From Megalopta genalis (Eukaryota; Arthropoda; Insecta; Hymenoptera; Halictidae), in assembly GCF_051020955.1 (NCBI RefSeq), contig NW_027476213.1, forward strand, positions 1-64,000: DNA of 64,000 nucleotides, read 5' to 3'. Positions 13,267-25,252 of this stretch are shown in pieces (the first letter of the stretch is position 1; every line of letters begins with the position of its first letter). A program made the translations under genes and the position numbers. The notes beneath the pieces are model-generated. The model saw only the letters and a list, made by a program, of their open reading frames with translations. It did not search any database and was not told the origin of the DNA.

Positions 13267-16080
13267 TTCAAATCCATGCGAAACAAATGGATTAGCTTCA
13301 AATACTTGTGATATACGTTATTTAGATTTAACTGCATGCGCAACGAACTCGTTAGCTTCAAATCCATGCGAAGCACATGATTTAGCTACAAATCAAAGCG
13401 ATGTAGAAGGTTTAGCTTCAAATCCATGCGAAACAAATGATTTAGCTTCAAACACTTGGGGTATAAGTGATGTAGATTCAACTGCAGGCGAAACGAACGA
13501 GTTAGCTTCAAATCCAAGCGAAACACATGATTTAGCTGCAAATCAATGCGATGTAGAAGGTTTAGTTTGAAATCCATGCGATACACTAGATTTAGCTTCA
13601 AATCAATGCGATGTAGAAGGTTCAACATCAAATCCATACGACACATATGATTTAGCTTCAAATACTTCCGGTATAAGTGATATAGCTTCAAAAGCTGGAG
13701 GAATAAACGAGGTAGCTTCAATTCCATGCGAAAGAAATGATTTAGCTTCAAATCAATGCGAAGTAGAAGGCTTAGCTTCAAATCCATGCGAAACAAATGA
13801 TTTAGCTTCAAATCAATGCGACGTAGTAGGTTCAGCTTCAAATCCATGCGCTATAAGTGATATAGCTTCAAAAGCTGGAGGAACAAACGAGGTAGCTTCA
13901 ATTCCATGCGAAACAAATGATTTAGCTTCAAATCAATGCGAAGTAGAAGGTTTAGCTTAAAATCCATGCGAAACAAGTGGTTTAGCTACAATTACTTGTG
14001 ATATACATTATTTAGCTACAACTGCATGCGAAACACAATAGATAGCTTCAAAACCATTCGAAACACATGATTTAGCTTCAAAACAATGCGATGTAGAAGG
14101 TTTAGCTTCAAATCCATGCGAATCAAATGATTTAGCTTTAAGTACTTGTGATATGCATGATATAGCTTCAAATGCAGGCGGAAAAAACGAGTTAGCTTCA
14201 AATACATGCGAAAGACATGATTTAGCTTAGTGATATACATTATTCAGCTACAACTGCCTGCGAAACAAACGAGTTAGCTTCAAATCCATGCGAAACACAT
14301 TAATTAGCTTCAAATCAATGCGATGTAGAATGTTTAGCTTCAAATCCATGCAAAACAAGTGGTTTAGCTACAAATACTTGTGATATACATTATTTAGTTA
14401 CATATGCATGCGAAACAAACGAGTTAGCTTCAAATCCATGCGGAACACATTATTTAGCTGCAAATCAGTGCGAAGTAGAAGGGCCAGGATCAAATCCATG
14501 CGATTCAAATGGTTCATCTTCAAATACTTGTGAAAGACATCATTTCGCTTCAACTGCATGCGAAACAAACGAGTTAGCTTCAAATCCATGTGAAACACAC
14601 GATTTAGCATCAAATCAATACGAAGTAGAAGACTTAGCTTCAAATCCATGCGAAACAAATATGGTTTGGCTTCAAATACTTGCGATATAAATGAAGTAAC
14701 TTCAAATGCAGAGGATACAATCATGTTAGCTTCAAATCCATGCAAAACACATGTTTTAGCTCCAAATCATTGAGATATAGCAGGTTTAGCTTCAAATCCA
14801 TGCAAAACAAATGATTTAGCTACCAATACTTGTGATATACATTATTTAGCTACAACTGCATGCGAAACAAACGAGTTAGCACCAAATCCATGCGAAACAC
14901 ACGATTTAGCTTCAAATCAATGCGATGTGGAAGGTTTAGCTTCAAATCCAAGCGATACACATGATTTAGCTTCAAATACTCGCGATATAAGTGATATAGA
15001 TTCAAATACAGGCGAAACGAACGAGTTAGCTTCAAATCCATGCGAAACACATGATTCAGCTGCAAATCAATGCGATGTAGAAGGTTTAGCTTCAAATCCA
15101 TGCGACACACATGATTCAGCTTCAAATACTTGCGATATAAGTGATATAGCTTCAAAAGCAGGAGGAACAAACGAGGTAGCTTCAATTCCATGCGAAACAA
15201 ATTATTTAGCTTCAAATCAATGCGAAGTAGAAGGCTTAGCTTCAAATCCATGCGAAACAAATGGTTTAGCTACAAATACTTGTGATATACATTATTTAGC
15301 TACAACTGCATGCGAAACAAACGAGTAAGCATCAAATCCATGCGAAACACACGATTTAGCTTCAAATCAATGCGATGTGGAAGGTTTAGCTTCAAATCCA
15401 AGCGAAACACATGATTTAGTTTCAAATCAATTCGATGTAGAAAGTTTAGCTTCAAATCCATGCAAAACACGTGATATAGCTTCCTATTAATGCGAAGTAG
15501 AAGGCTTAGCTTCAAATCCGTGCGAAACAAATGGTTTAGCTTCAAATACTTGTGATATACGTTATTTAGATTTAAGTGCATGCGCAACGAACGAGTTAGC
15601 TTCAAATCCATCCGAAACACATGATTTAGCTGCAAATCAATGCGATGTAGAAGGTTTAGCTTCAAATCCATGCGATGTAGAAGGTTTAGCTTCAAAACCA
15701 AGCGAAACAAATGATTTAGCTTCAAATCAATGCGAAGTAGAAGGCTTTGTTTCAAATCCATGCGAAACAAATGGTTTAGCTACAAATAATTGTGATATAG
15801 ATTATTTAGCTACAACTGCATGCGAAACAAACGAGTTAGCTTCAAATCCATGCGAAACACATGATTTAGCTTCAAATCAATGCGATGTAGAAGGTTTAGC
15901 TTCAAATCCAAGCGAAACACATGATTTAGCTTCAAATAATTGCGATATAAGTGATATAGATTCAAATGCAGGAGAAACAAACGAGATAGCTTCAAATCCA
16001 TGCGAAACAAATGATTTAGCTGCAAATAATTGCGATATAAGTGATATAGATTCAAATGCAGGAGAAACAAACGAGATAGC
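13267..16080 (+). repeat. 2,814-bp tandem unit, copy 1
   Basis: Copy 1 of a large tandem repeat. The length equals 94 monomers minus 8 plus 2 bases. An 8-base deletion near 14229 gives gatttagcttagtgatatac, and a 2-base insertion near 14660 gives acaaatatggtttggc. The left boundary is placed where identity with 16081 onward begins. A 90-bp local repeat with the variant aaataattgcg lies near 15931-16080. Confidence 0.92.
14221..14250 (+). repeat. 8-base-deleted monomer, diagnostic for family II
   Basis: The junction reads tttagcttagtgatatac where a full monomer would have eight more bases between ttagctt and tgtgatatac. The same deletion is present near 17043, 19857, 51137 and 59454 and nowhere else that I noticed. 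It marks these five segments as descendants of one event. Confidence 0.9.
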
Positions 16081-18894
16081 TTCAAATCCATGCGAAACAA
16101 ATGGATTAGCTTCAAATACTTGTGATATACGTTATTTAGATTTAACTGCATGCGCAACGAACTCGTTAGCTTCAAATCCATGCGAAGCACATGATTTAGC
16201 TACAAATCAAAGCGATGTAGAAGGTTTAGCTTCAAATCCATGCGAAACAAATGATTTAGCTTCAAACACTTGGGGTATAAGTGATGTAGATTCAACTGCA
16301 GGCGAAACGAACGAGTTAGCTTCAAATCCAAGCGAAACACATGATTTAGCTGCAAATCAATGCGATGTAGAAGGTTTAGTTTGAAATCCATGCGATACAC
16401 TAGATTTAGCTTCAAATCAATGCGATGTAGAAGGTTCAACATCAAATCCATACGACACATATGATTTAGCTTCAAATACTTCCGGTATAAGTGATATAGC
16501 TTCAAAAGCTGGAGGAATAAACGAGGTAGCTTCAATTCCATGCGAAAGAAATGATTTAGCTTCAAATCAATGCGAAGTAGAAGGCTTAGCTTCAAATCCA
16601 TGCGAAACAAATGATTTAGCTTCAAATCAATGCGACGTAGTAGGTTCAGCTTCAAATCCATGCGCTATAAGTGATATAGCTTCAAAAGCTGGAGGAACAA
16701 ACGAGGTAGCTTCAATTCCATGCGAAACAAATGATTTAGCTTCAAATCAATGCGAAGTAGAAGGTTTAGCTTAAAATCCATGCGAAACAAGTGGTTTAGC
16801 TACAATTACTTGTGATATACATTATTTAGCTACAACTGCATGCGAAACACAATAGATAGCTTCAAAACCATTCGAAACACATGATTTAGCTTCAAAACAA
16901 TGCGATGTAGAAGGTTTAGCTTCAAATCCATGCGAATCAAATGATTTAGCTTTAAGTACTTGTGATATGCATGATATAGCTTCAAATGCAGGCGGAAAAA
17001 ACGAGTTAGCTTCAAATACATGCGAAAGACATGATTTAGCTTAGTGATATACATTATTCAGCTACAACTGCCTGCGAAACAAACGAGTTAGCTTCAAATC
17101 CATGCGAAACACATTAATTAGCTTCAAATCAATGCGATGTAGAATGTTTAGCTTCAAATCCATGCAAAACAAGTGGTTTAGCTACAAATACTTGTGATAT
17201 ACATTATTTAGTTACATATGCATGCGAAACAAACGAGTTAGCTTCAAATCCATGCGGAACACATTATTTAGCTGCAAATCAGTGCGAAGTAGAAGGGCCA
17301 GGATCAAATCCATGCGATTCAAATGGTTCATCTTCAAATACTTGTGAAAGACATCGTTTCGCTTCAACTGCATGCGAAACAAACGAGTTAGCTTCAAATC
17401 CATGTGAAACACACGATTTAGCATCAAATCAATACGAAGTAGAAGACTTAGCTTCAAATCCATGCGAAACAAATATGGTTTGGCTTCAAATACTTGCGAT
17501 ATAAATGAAGTAACTTCAAATGCAGAGGATACAATCATGTTAGCTTCAAATCCATGCAAAACACATGTTTTAGCTCCAAATCATTGAGATATAGCAGGTT
17601 TAGCTTCAAATCCATGCAAAACAAATGATTTAGCTACCAATACTTGTGATATACATTATTTAGCTACAACTGCATGCGAAACAAACGAGTTAGCACCAAA
17701 TCCATGCGAAACACACGATTTAGCTTCAAATCAATGCGATGTGGAAGGTTTAGCTTCAAATCCAAGCGATACACATGATTTAGCTTCAAATACTCGCGAT
17801 ATAAGTGATATAGATTCAAATACAGGCGAAACGAACGAGTTAGCTTCAAATCCATGCGAAACACATGATTCAGCTGCAAATCAATGCGATGTAGAAGGTT
17901 TAGCTTCAAATCCATGCGACACACATGATTCAGCTTCAAATACTTGCGATATAAGTGATATAGCTTCAAAAGCAGGAGGAACAAACGAGGTAGCTTCAAT
18001 TCCATGCGAAACAAATTATTTAGCTTCAAATCAATGCGAAGTAGAAGGCTTAGCTTCAAATCCATGCGAAACAAATGGTTTAGCTACAAATACTTGTGAT
18101 ATACATTATTTAGCTACAACTGCATGCGAAACAAACGAGTAAGCATCAAATCCATGCGAAACACACGATTTAGCTTCAAATCAATGCGATGTGGAAGGTT
18201 TAGCTTCAAATCCAAGCGAAACACATGATTTAGTTTCAAATCAATTCGATGTAGAAAGTTTAGCTTCAAATCCATGCAAAACACGTGATATAGCTTCCTA
18301 TTAATGCGAAGTAGAAGGCTTAGCTTCAAATCCGTGCGAAACAAATGGTTTAGCTTCAAATACTTGTGATATACGTTATTTAGATTTAAGTGCATGCGCA
18401 ACGAACGAGTTAGCTTCAAATCCATCCGAAACACATGATTTAGCTGCAAATCAATGCGATGTAGAAGGTTTAGCTTCAAATCCATGCGATGTAGAAGGTT
18501 TAGCTTCAAATCCAAGCGAAACAAATGATTTAGCTTCAAATCAATGCGAAGTAGAAGGCTTTGTTTCAAATCCATGCGAAACAAATGGTTTAGCTACAAA
18601 TAATTGTGATATAGATTATTTAGCTACAACTGCATGCGAAACAAACGAGTTAGCTTCAAATCCATGCGAAACACATGATTTAGCTTCAAATCAATGCGAT
18701 GTAGAAGGTTTAGCTTCAAATCCAAGCGAAACACATGATTTAGCTTCAAATAATTGCGATATAAGTGATATAGATTCAAATGCAGGAGAAACAAACGAGA
18801 TAGCTTCAAATCCATGCGAAACAAATGATTTAGCTGCAAATAATTGCGATATAAGTGATATAGATTCAAATGCAGGAGAAACAAACGAGATAGC
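16081..18894 (+). repeat. 2,814-bp tandem unit, copy 2
   Basis: This follows copy 1 directly at a constant offset of 2,814 bp, including the same 8-base deletion (near 17043) and 2-base insertion (near 17474). I noticed only a few substitutions, for example cat to cgt near 17355 and aaacc to aatcc near 18508. The copies are therefore recent. Confidence 0.92.
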
Positions 18895-20321
18895 TTCAAA
18901 TCCATGCGAAACAAATGGATTAGCTTCAAATACTTGTGATATACGTTATTTAGATTTAACTGCATGCGCAACGAACTCGTTAGCTTCAAATCCATGCGAA
19001 GCACATGATTTAGCTACAAATCAAAGCGATGTAGAAGGTTTAGCTTCAAATCCATGCGAAACAAATGATTTAGCTTCAAACACTTGGGGTATAAGTGATG
19101 TAGATTCAACTGCAGGCGAAACGAACGAGTTAGCTTCAAATCCAAGCGAAACACATGATTTAGCTGCAAATCAATGCGATGTAGAAGGTTTAGTTTGAAA
19201 TCCATGCGATACACTAGATTTAGCTTCAAATCAATGCGATGTAGAAGGTTCAACATCAAATCCATACGACACATATGATTTAGCTTCAAATACTTCCGGT
19301 ATAAGTGATATAGCTTCAAAAGCTGGAGGAATAAACGAGGTAGCTTCAATTCCATGCGAAAGAAATGATTTAGCTTCAAATCAATGCGAAGTAGAAGGCT
19401 TAGCTTCAAATCCATGCGAAACAAATTATTTAGCTTCAAATCAATGCGATGTAGTAGGTTCAGCTTCAAATCCATGCGCTATAAGTGATATAGCTTCAAA
19501 AGCTGGAGGAACAAACGAGGTAGCTTCAATTCCATGCGAAACAAATGATTTAGCTTCAAATCAATGCGAAGTAGAAGGTTTAGCTTCAAATCCATGCGAA
19601 ACAAGTGGTTTAGCTACAATTACTTGTGATATACATTATTTAGCTACAACTGCATGCGAAACACAATAGATAGCTTCAAAACCATTCGAACACATGATTT
19701 AGCTTCAAAACAATGCGATGTAGAAGGTTTAGCTTCAAATCCATGCGAATCAAATGATTTAGCTTTAAGTACTTGTGATATGCATGATATAGCTTCAAAT
19801 GCAGGCGGAAAAAACGAGTTAGCTTCAAATACATGCGAAACACATGATTTAGCTTAGTGATATACATTATTCAGCTACAACTGCCTGCGAAACAAACGAG
19901 TTAGCTTCAAATCCATGCGAAACACATGATTTAGCTTCAAATCAATGCGATGTAGAATGTTTAGCTTCAAATCCATGCGAAACAAGTGGTTTAGCTACAA
20001 ATACTTGTGATATGCATTATTTAGCTACATATGCATGCGAAACAAACGAGTTAGCTTCAAATCCATGCGGAACACATTATTTAGCTGCAAATCAGTGCGA
20101 AGTAGAAGGGCCAGGATCAAATCCATGCGATTCAAATGGTTCATCTTCAAATACTTGTGAAAGACATCATTTCGCTTCAACTGCATGCGAAACAAACGAG
20201 TTAGCTTCAAATCCATGTGAAACACACGATTTAGCATCAAATCAATACGAAGTAGAAGACTTAGCTTCAAATCCATGCGAAACAAATATGGTTTGGCTTC
20301 AAATACTTGCGATATAAATGA
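18895..20321 (+). repeat. 2,814-bp tandem unit, copy 3 (partial)
   Basis: Identity with copies 1 and 2 continues at the same offset until about 20321, just after a tataaatga tail, where the sequence switches to family III. There is a single-base deletion near 19689 (cattcgaacac). Like the others it has the 8-base deletion (near 19857) and the acaaatatgg insertion (near 20285). About half of the unit is present. Confidence 0.9.
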
Positions 20322-21730
20322 TTTTTCTACAAATAATTGCGACATACGTGATATAGCTTCAAATGCTGTAGAAAAGTTGAGTTAGCTCCAAAACCATGCG
20401 AAACAAATGATTTAGCTTAAAATTAGTGCGAAGTAGAAGGTTTAGCTTCAAATCCAAGCGAAACACGTGATTTAGCTTCCAATTAATGCGAAGTAGAAGG
20501 CTTAGCTTCAAATCCATGCGAAACAAATGGTTTAGCTTCAAATACTTGTGATATACGTTATTTAGATTTAACTGAATGCGCAACGAACGAGTTAGCTTCA
20601 AATACATGTGAAACACATGATTTAGCTGCAAATCAATGCGATGTAGAAGGTTTAACTCCAAATCCATGCGAAACAAATGATTTAGCTTCTAACACTTGGG
20701 GTATAAGTGATATAGCTTCAAATGCAGACTAATCAAACGAGTTTGCTTCAAAATCCACGCGATACACATGATTTAGCTTCAAATCCATGCGAAACACATG
20801 ATTTAGGTGCAAATCAATGCGAAATCAACGAGTTAGCTTCAAAACCATGCGAAACACATGATTCAGTTGCAAATCAATGCGATGTAGAGGGGTTAGCTTC
20901 AAATCCATGCGATACACAAGATTTAGCTTCAAATCAATGCGATGTAGAAAGTTCAGCTTCAAATCCATGCGACGCACATGATTTAGCTTCGAATCCATGC
21001 GAAACAAATGGTTTAGCTCCAAATACTTGTCATATACATGATTTAGCTTCAACTGCATGCGAAACAAACGAGTTAGCTTCAAATCCATTAGAAAGACATT
21101 ATTTAGCTTCGAATCCATGCGAAACAAATGATTTAGCTTCAAATCAATGCGAAGTCGATGGCTTAGCGTCAAATCCATGCGAAACAAATGGTTTAGCTAC
21201 AAATATTTGTGATATACGTTATTTAGATTTAAGTGCATGCGCAACGAACGAGTTAGCTTCAAATCCATGCGAAACACATGATTTAGCTGCAAATCAATGC
21301 GATGTAGAAGGTTTAGCTTCAAATCCATGCGATGTAGAAGGTTTAGCTTCAAATCCATGCGAAACAAATGATTTAGCTTCAAATCAATGCGAAGTAGAAG
21401 GCTTTGTTTCAAATCCATGCGAAACAAATGGTTTAGCTACAAATAATTGTGATATAGATTATTTAGCTACAACTGCATGCGAAACAAACGAGTTAGCTTC
21501 AAATCCATGCGAAACACATGATTTAGCTTCAAATCAATGCGATGTAGAAGCTTTAGCTTCAAATCCATACGACACATATGATTTAGCTTCAAATACTTCC
21601 GATATAAGTGATATAGCTTCAACAGCTGGAGACATAAACGAGATAGCTTCAATTCCATGCGAAACAAGTGGTTTAGCTACAATTACTTGTGATATACATT
21701 ATTTAGCTACAACTGCATGCGAAACACACT
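20322..21730 (+). repeat. Family III satellite block, second copy
   Basis: This begins with tttttctacaaataattgcg in the middle of a monomer whose left half belongs to family II, so the junction is a recombination point inside a 30-bp unit. It matches the block starting at 10351 (offset 9,972 bp at the left end). It ends near the variant gaaacacactagatagc at 21720. Confidence 0.85.
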
Positions 21731-24700
21731 AGATAGCTTCAAAGCCATCCGAAACACATGATTTAGCTTCAAAACAATGAGATGTAGAAGGTTTAGCTTC
21801 AAATCCGCGCGAAACAAATGATATACATTCAAATACTTGCGATATAAGTGATATAGCTTCAAATGCAGGAGAGGCAAATGAGTTAGCTTCAAATCCATGC
21901 GAAACACATGATTTAGCTTCAAATTAATGCGAAGTAGAAGGCTCATATTCAAATCCATGCGATACAAATCGTTTAGCTTCAAATACTTGTGATATACATG
22001 ATTTAGCTTCAGCTGCATTCGAAACAGACGAATTAGCTTCTAATCCACGCGAAATACATTATTTAGCTTTAAAACAGTGCGAATTAGAAGGCTTAGCTTC
22101 AAGTCCATGCGAAACAAATGATTTAGCTTCAAATACTTGCGATAAAAAAGATACAGCTTCAAATGCATGCGAAACAAACGAGTTAGCTTCAAATCCATGC
22201 GAAAAACATGATTTAGATGCAAATCAATGCGACGTAGAAGGCTTAGCTCCAAATCCATGCGAAACGAATGATTTAGCTTCAAATACTTGCGAATATATGG
22301 GATACAGCTTCGAATGCATGCGAAACAAACGAGAAAGCTTCAAATACTTGCGATATAAATGAAACAGCTTCAAATGCAGACAAAACAAACGCGGTAGCTT
22401 CACATCCGTGCGAAACACATGATTTAGCTTCATATCCAAGGGAAACACATGATTTAGCTTCAAATCAATGCGAAGTAGAAGGCTTATCTTCAAATCCATG
22501 CGATACAAATCGTTTAGCTTCAAATACTTGTGATATACATGATTTAGCTTCAGTTGCACTCGAAACAGACGAATTAGCTTCTAATCCACGCGAAATACAT
22601 TATTTAGCTTCAAAACAGTGCGAATTAGAAGGCTTAGGTTCAAATCCATGCGAAACGAAAGATTTAGCTTTAAATACTTGTGAATATAAGTGATATAGCT
22701 TCAAATACAGGCGACACAAACGAGTTAAATTCAAATCCAGGCGAAACACACGACCTAGCTTCATATGAATACGAGGTAGAAGGCTTAGCTTCAAATCCAT
22801 GCGACACAACTGATTGAGCATCAAGTACTTGCGATATAAATGATATAGCTTCAAATGCAGGTGAAACAAACGAGTTAGCTTCACATCCGTGCGAAACACA
22901 TGATTTAGCTTCATATCCATTGGAAACACATGATTTAGCTACAAATCAATGCGAAGTAGAAGGCTTATCTACAAATCCATGCGATAAAAATCGTTTAGTT
23001 TCAAATACTTGTGATATACATGATTTAGCTTCAGCTGCATTCGAAACAGACGAGTTAGCATCTAATCCACGCGAAATACATTATTTAGCTTCAAAACAGT
23101 GCGAATTAGAAGGCTTAGCTTCAAATCCATGCGAAACACATGATTCAGCTTCAAATCAATGCGAAGTAGAAGGCTTAGCTTCAAATCAATGCGATACATA
23201 AGATTTAGATTCAAATCATTGCAATGTAGAAGGTTTTGCTTCAAATCCATGCGACACAAATGATTTAGCTTCATATGCAGGCGAAACGAACGAGTTAGCT
23301 TCAACTCCATGCGATACACATGGTTTAGCTGCAAATCAATGCGACGTAGTAGGTTTAGCTTCAAATCCATGCCAAACAAGCGATTTAGCACCAGATACTT
23401 GCGATATAACTGATATAGCTCCAAATGCAGACGAATCAATCGAGTTAACTTCAAATCCATGCGAAACACACGATTTAGCTTCAAATCCAAGAGAAACACA
23501 TGATTTATCTTCAAATCAATGCGATGTAGAAGGTTTAGCTTCAAATCTGCGCGAAACAAATGTTTTAGCTTCAAATACTTGCGATAAAAGGGATATAGCT
23601 TCAGATGCAGGCGAAACGAACGAGTTAGCTTCAAATCCATACGAAACACATGATTTAGCTTCAAATCAAAACGAAGTAGAAGGCTTAGCTTCAAATTCAT
23701 GCGAAACGAAAGATTTAGTTTCAAATCCATGCGAGACAAATGGTTTAGCTTCAAATACTTGTGATATACGTTATTTAGATTTAACTACATGGGCATCGAA
23801 CCAGTTAGCTTCAAATCCATGCGAAACACACGACTTAGCTTCAAATCAATACGATGTAGTAGGTTTAGATTCAAATCCATGCTAAGCAAATGATTTAGCT
23901 TCAAACACTTGGGGTATAAGTAATATAGCTTCAAATGCAGACTAATCTAACGAGTTAGCTTCAAATCCATGCGAAACACATAATTTAGCTTCAAATCAAT
24001 GCGAGGTAGAAGGTTTAGCTACAAATCCATGCGATACACGAGACTTAGCTTCAAATCAATGCGATGTAGAAGGTTGAGCTTCAAATCCATGCGACTCATA
24101 TGATTTAGTTTCAATTACTTGCGATATAAGTGATATAACTTCAAAAGCAGGAGGAACAAACGAGGTAGCTTCAATTCCATGCGAAACAAATGATTTAGCT
24201 TCAAATCAATGCGAAGTAGAAGGTTTAGCTTCAAATCCGTGCGAAACAAGTGCTTTAGCTACAATTACGTGTGATATACATTATTTAGCGACAACTGCAT
24301 GCGAAACACACTGGATAGATTCAAATCCATGCGAAACACATGATTTAGCTTCAAAACAATTCGATGTAGAAGGATTAGCTTCAAATCCATGTGAATCAAA
24401 TGATTTAGCTTCAAATACTTGTGATATACATGATACAGCTTCAAATGCAGGCGGAAAAAACGAGTTAACTTCAAATCCATGCGAAACAAATGGTTTAGCT
24501 TCAAATACTTGTGATATACGTTATTTAGATTTAACTGCATGGGCAACGAACCAGTTAGCTTCAAATCCATGCGAAACTCACGATTTAGCTTCAAATCAAT
24601 ACGAAGTAGAAGGTTTAGCTTCAAATTCATGCGAAAGACATGATTCTGCTTCAAATCAGTGCGTTCTAGGAGGCTTAGCATTAAAACCCATGCGAAGCAA

Positions 24701-25252
24701 ACGAGTTAGCTTCAAATCCATGCGATACAAATGGTTTAGCTTCAAATACTTGTGATATACGTTATTTAGATTTAACTGCATGGGCATCAAACCAGTTAGC
24801 TTCAAATCCATGCGAAACACACGATTTAGCTTCAAATCAATACGAAGTAGAAGGTTTAGATTCAAAATCCAAGCTAAGCAAATGATTTAGATTCAAACAC
24901 TTGGGGTATAAGTGATATAGCTTCAAATGCAGACTAATCAAACGAGTTAGCTTCAAATCCATGCGAAACACATGATTTAACTACAAATCAATGCGATGTA
25001 GAAGGTTTAGCTTCAAATCCATACGATACACAAGATTTAACTTCAAATCAATGCGATGTAGAAGGTTAACTTCAAGTCCAAGCGAAACAAATGATTGAGC
25101 TTCCAACACTTGGGATATAGGTGATATAGCTTCAACTGCAAGCGAAACAAATAAGTTACATTCAAATCCAAGCAAAACACATAATTTAGCTTCAAATCAA
25201 TGCGATGTAGAAGGTTTAGCTTCAAATCCAAGCGAAACACATGATTTAGCTC
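21731..25252 (+). repeat. Family IV satellite block (diverged monomers)
   Basis: The 30-bp period persists, but monomers are less uniform than elsewhere. Markers are gctgcattcgaaacagacg (about 22012 and 23034), heads of the form ttagcttctaatccacgcg, and one-base-long monomers with tacttgcgaatata (about 22284 and 22677). Related sequence occurs at 35.2-37.2 kb and 42.4-44.3 kb. No gene or foreign insert is visible. Confidence 0.82.

Noticed and set aside
13267..20321. Assembly error as the cause of the 2,814-bp tandem copies
   Set aside because: Copies carry distinct substitutions and copy 3 has its own one-base deletion and a different right end, which a simple assembly duplication would not give. 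Read depth would still be the decisive test.
22017..22033. CENP-B box-like word attcgaaacagacgaat
   Set aside because: It has TTCG, the central A and a CG at the right distance, but lacks the two following G bases of the known motif (nTTCGnnnnAnnCGGGn). It appears in only a few monomers, near 22.0, 22.56, 23.04, 35.29, 36.2, 42.38 and 43.3 kb. Chance match is the better reading.
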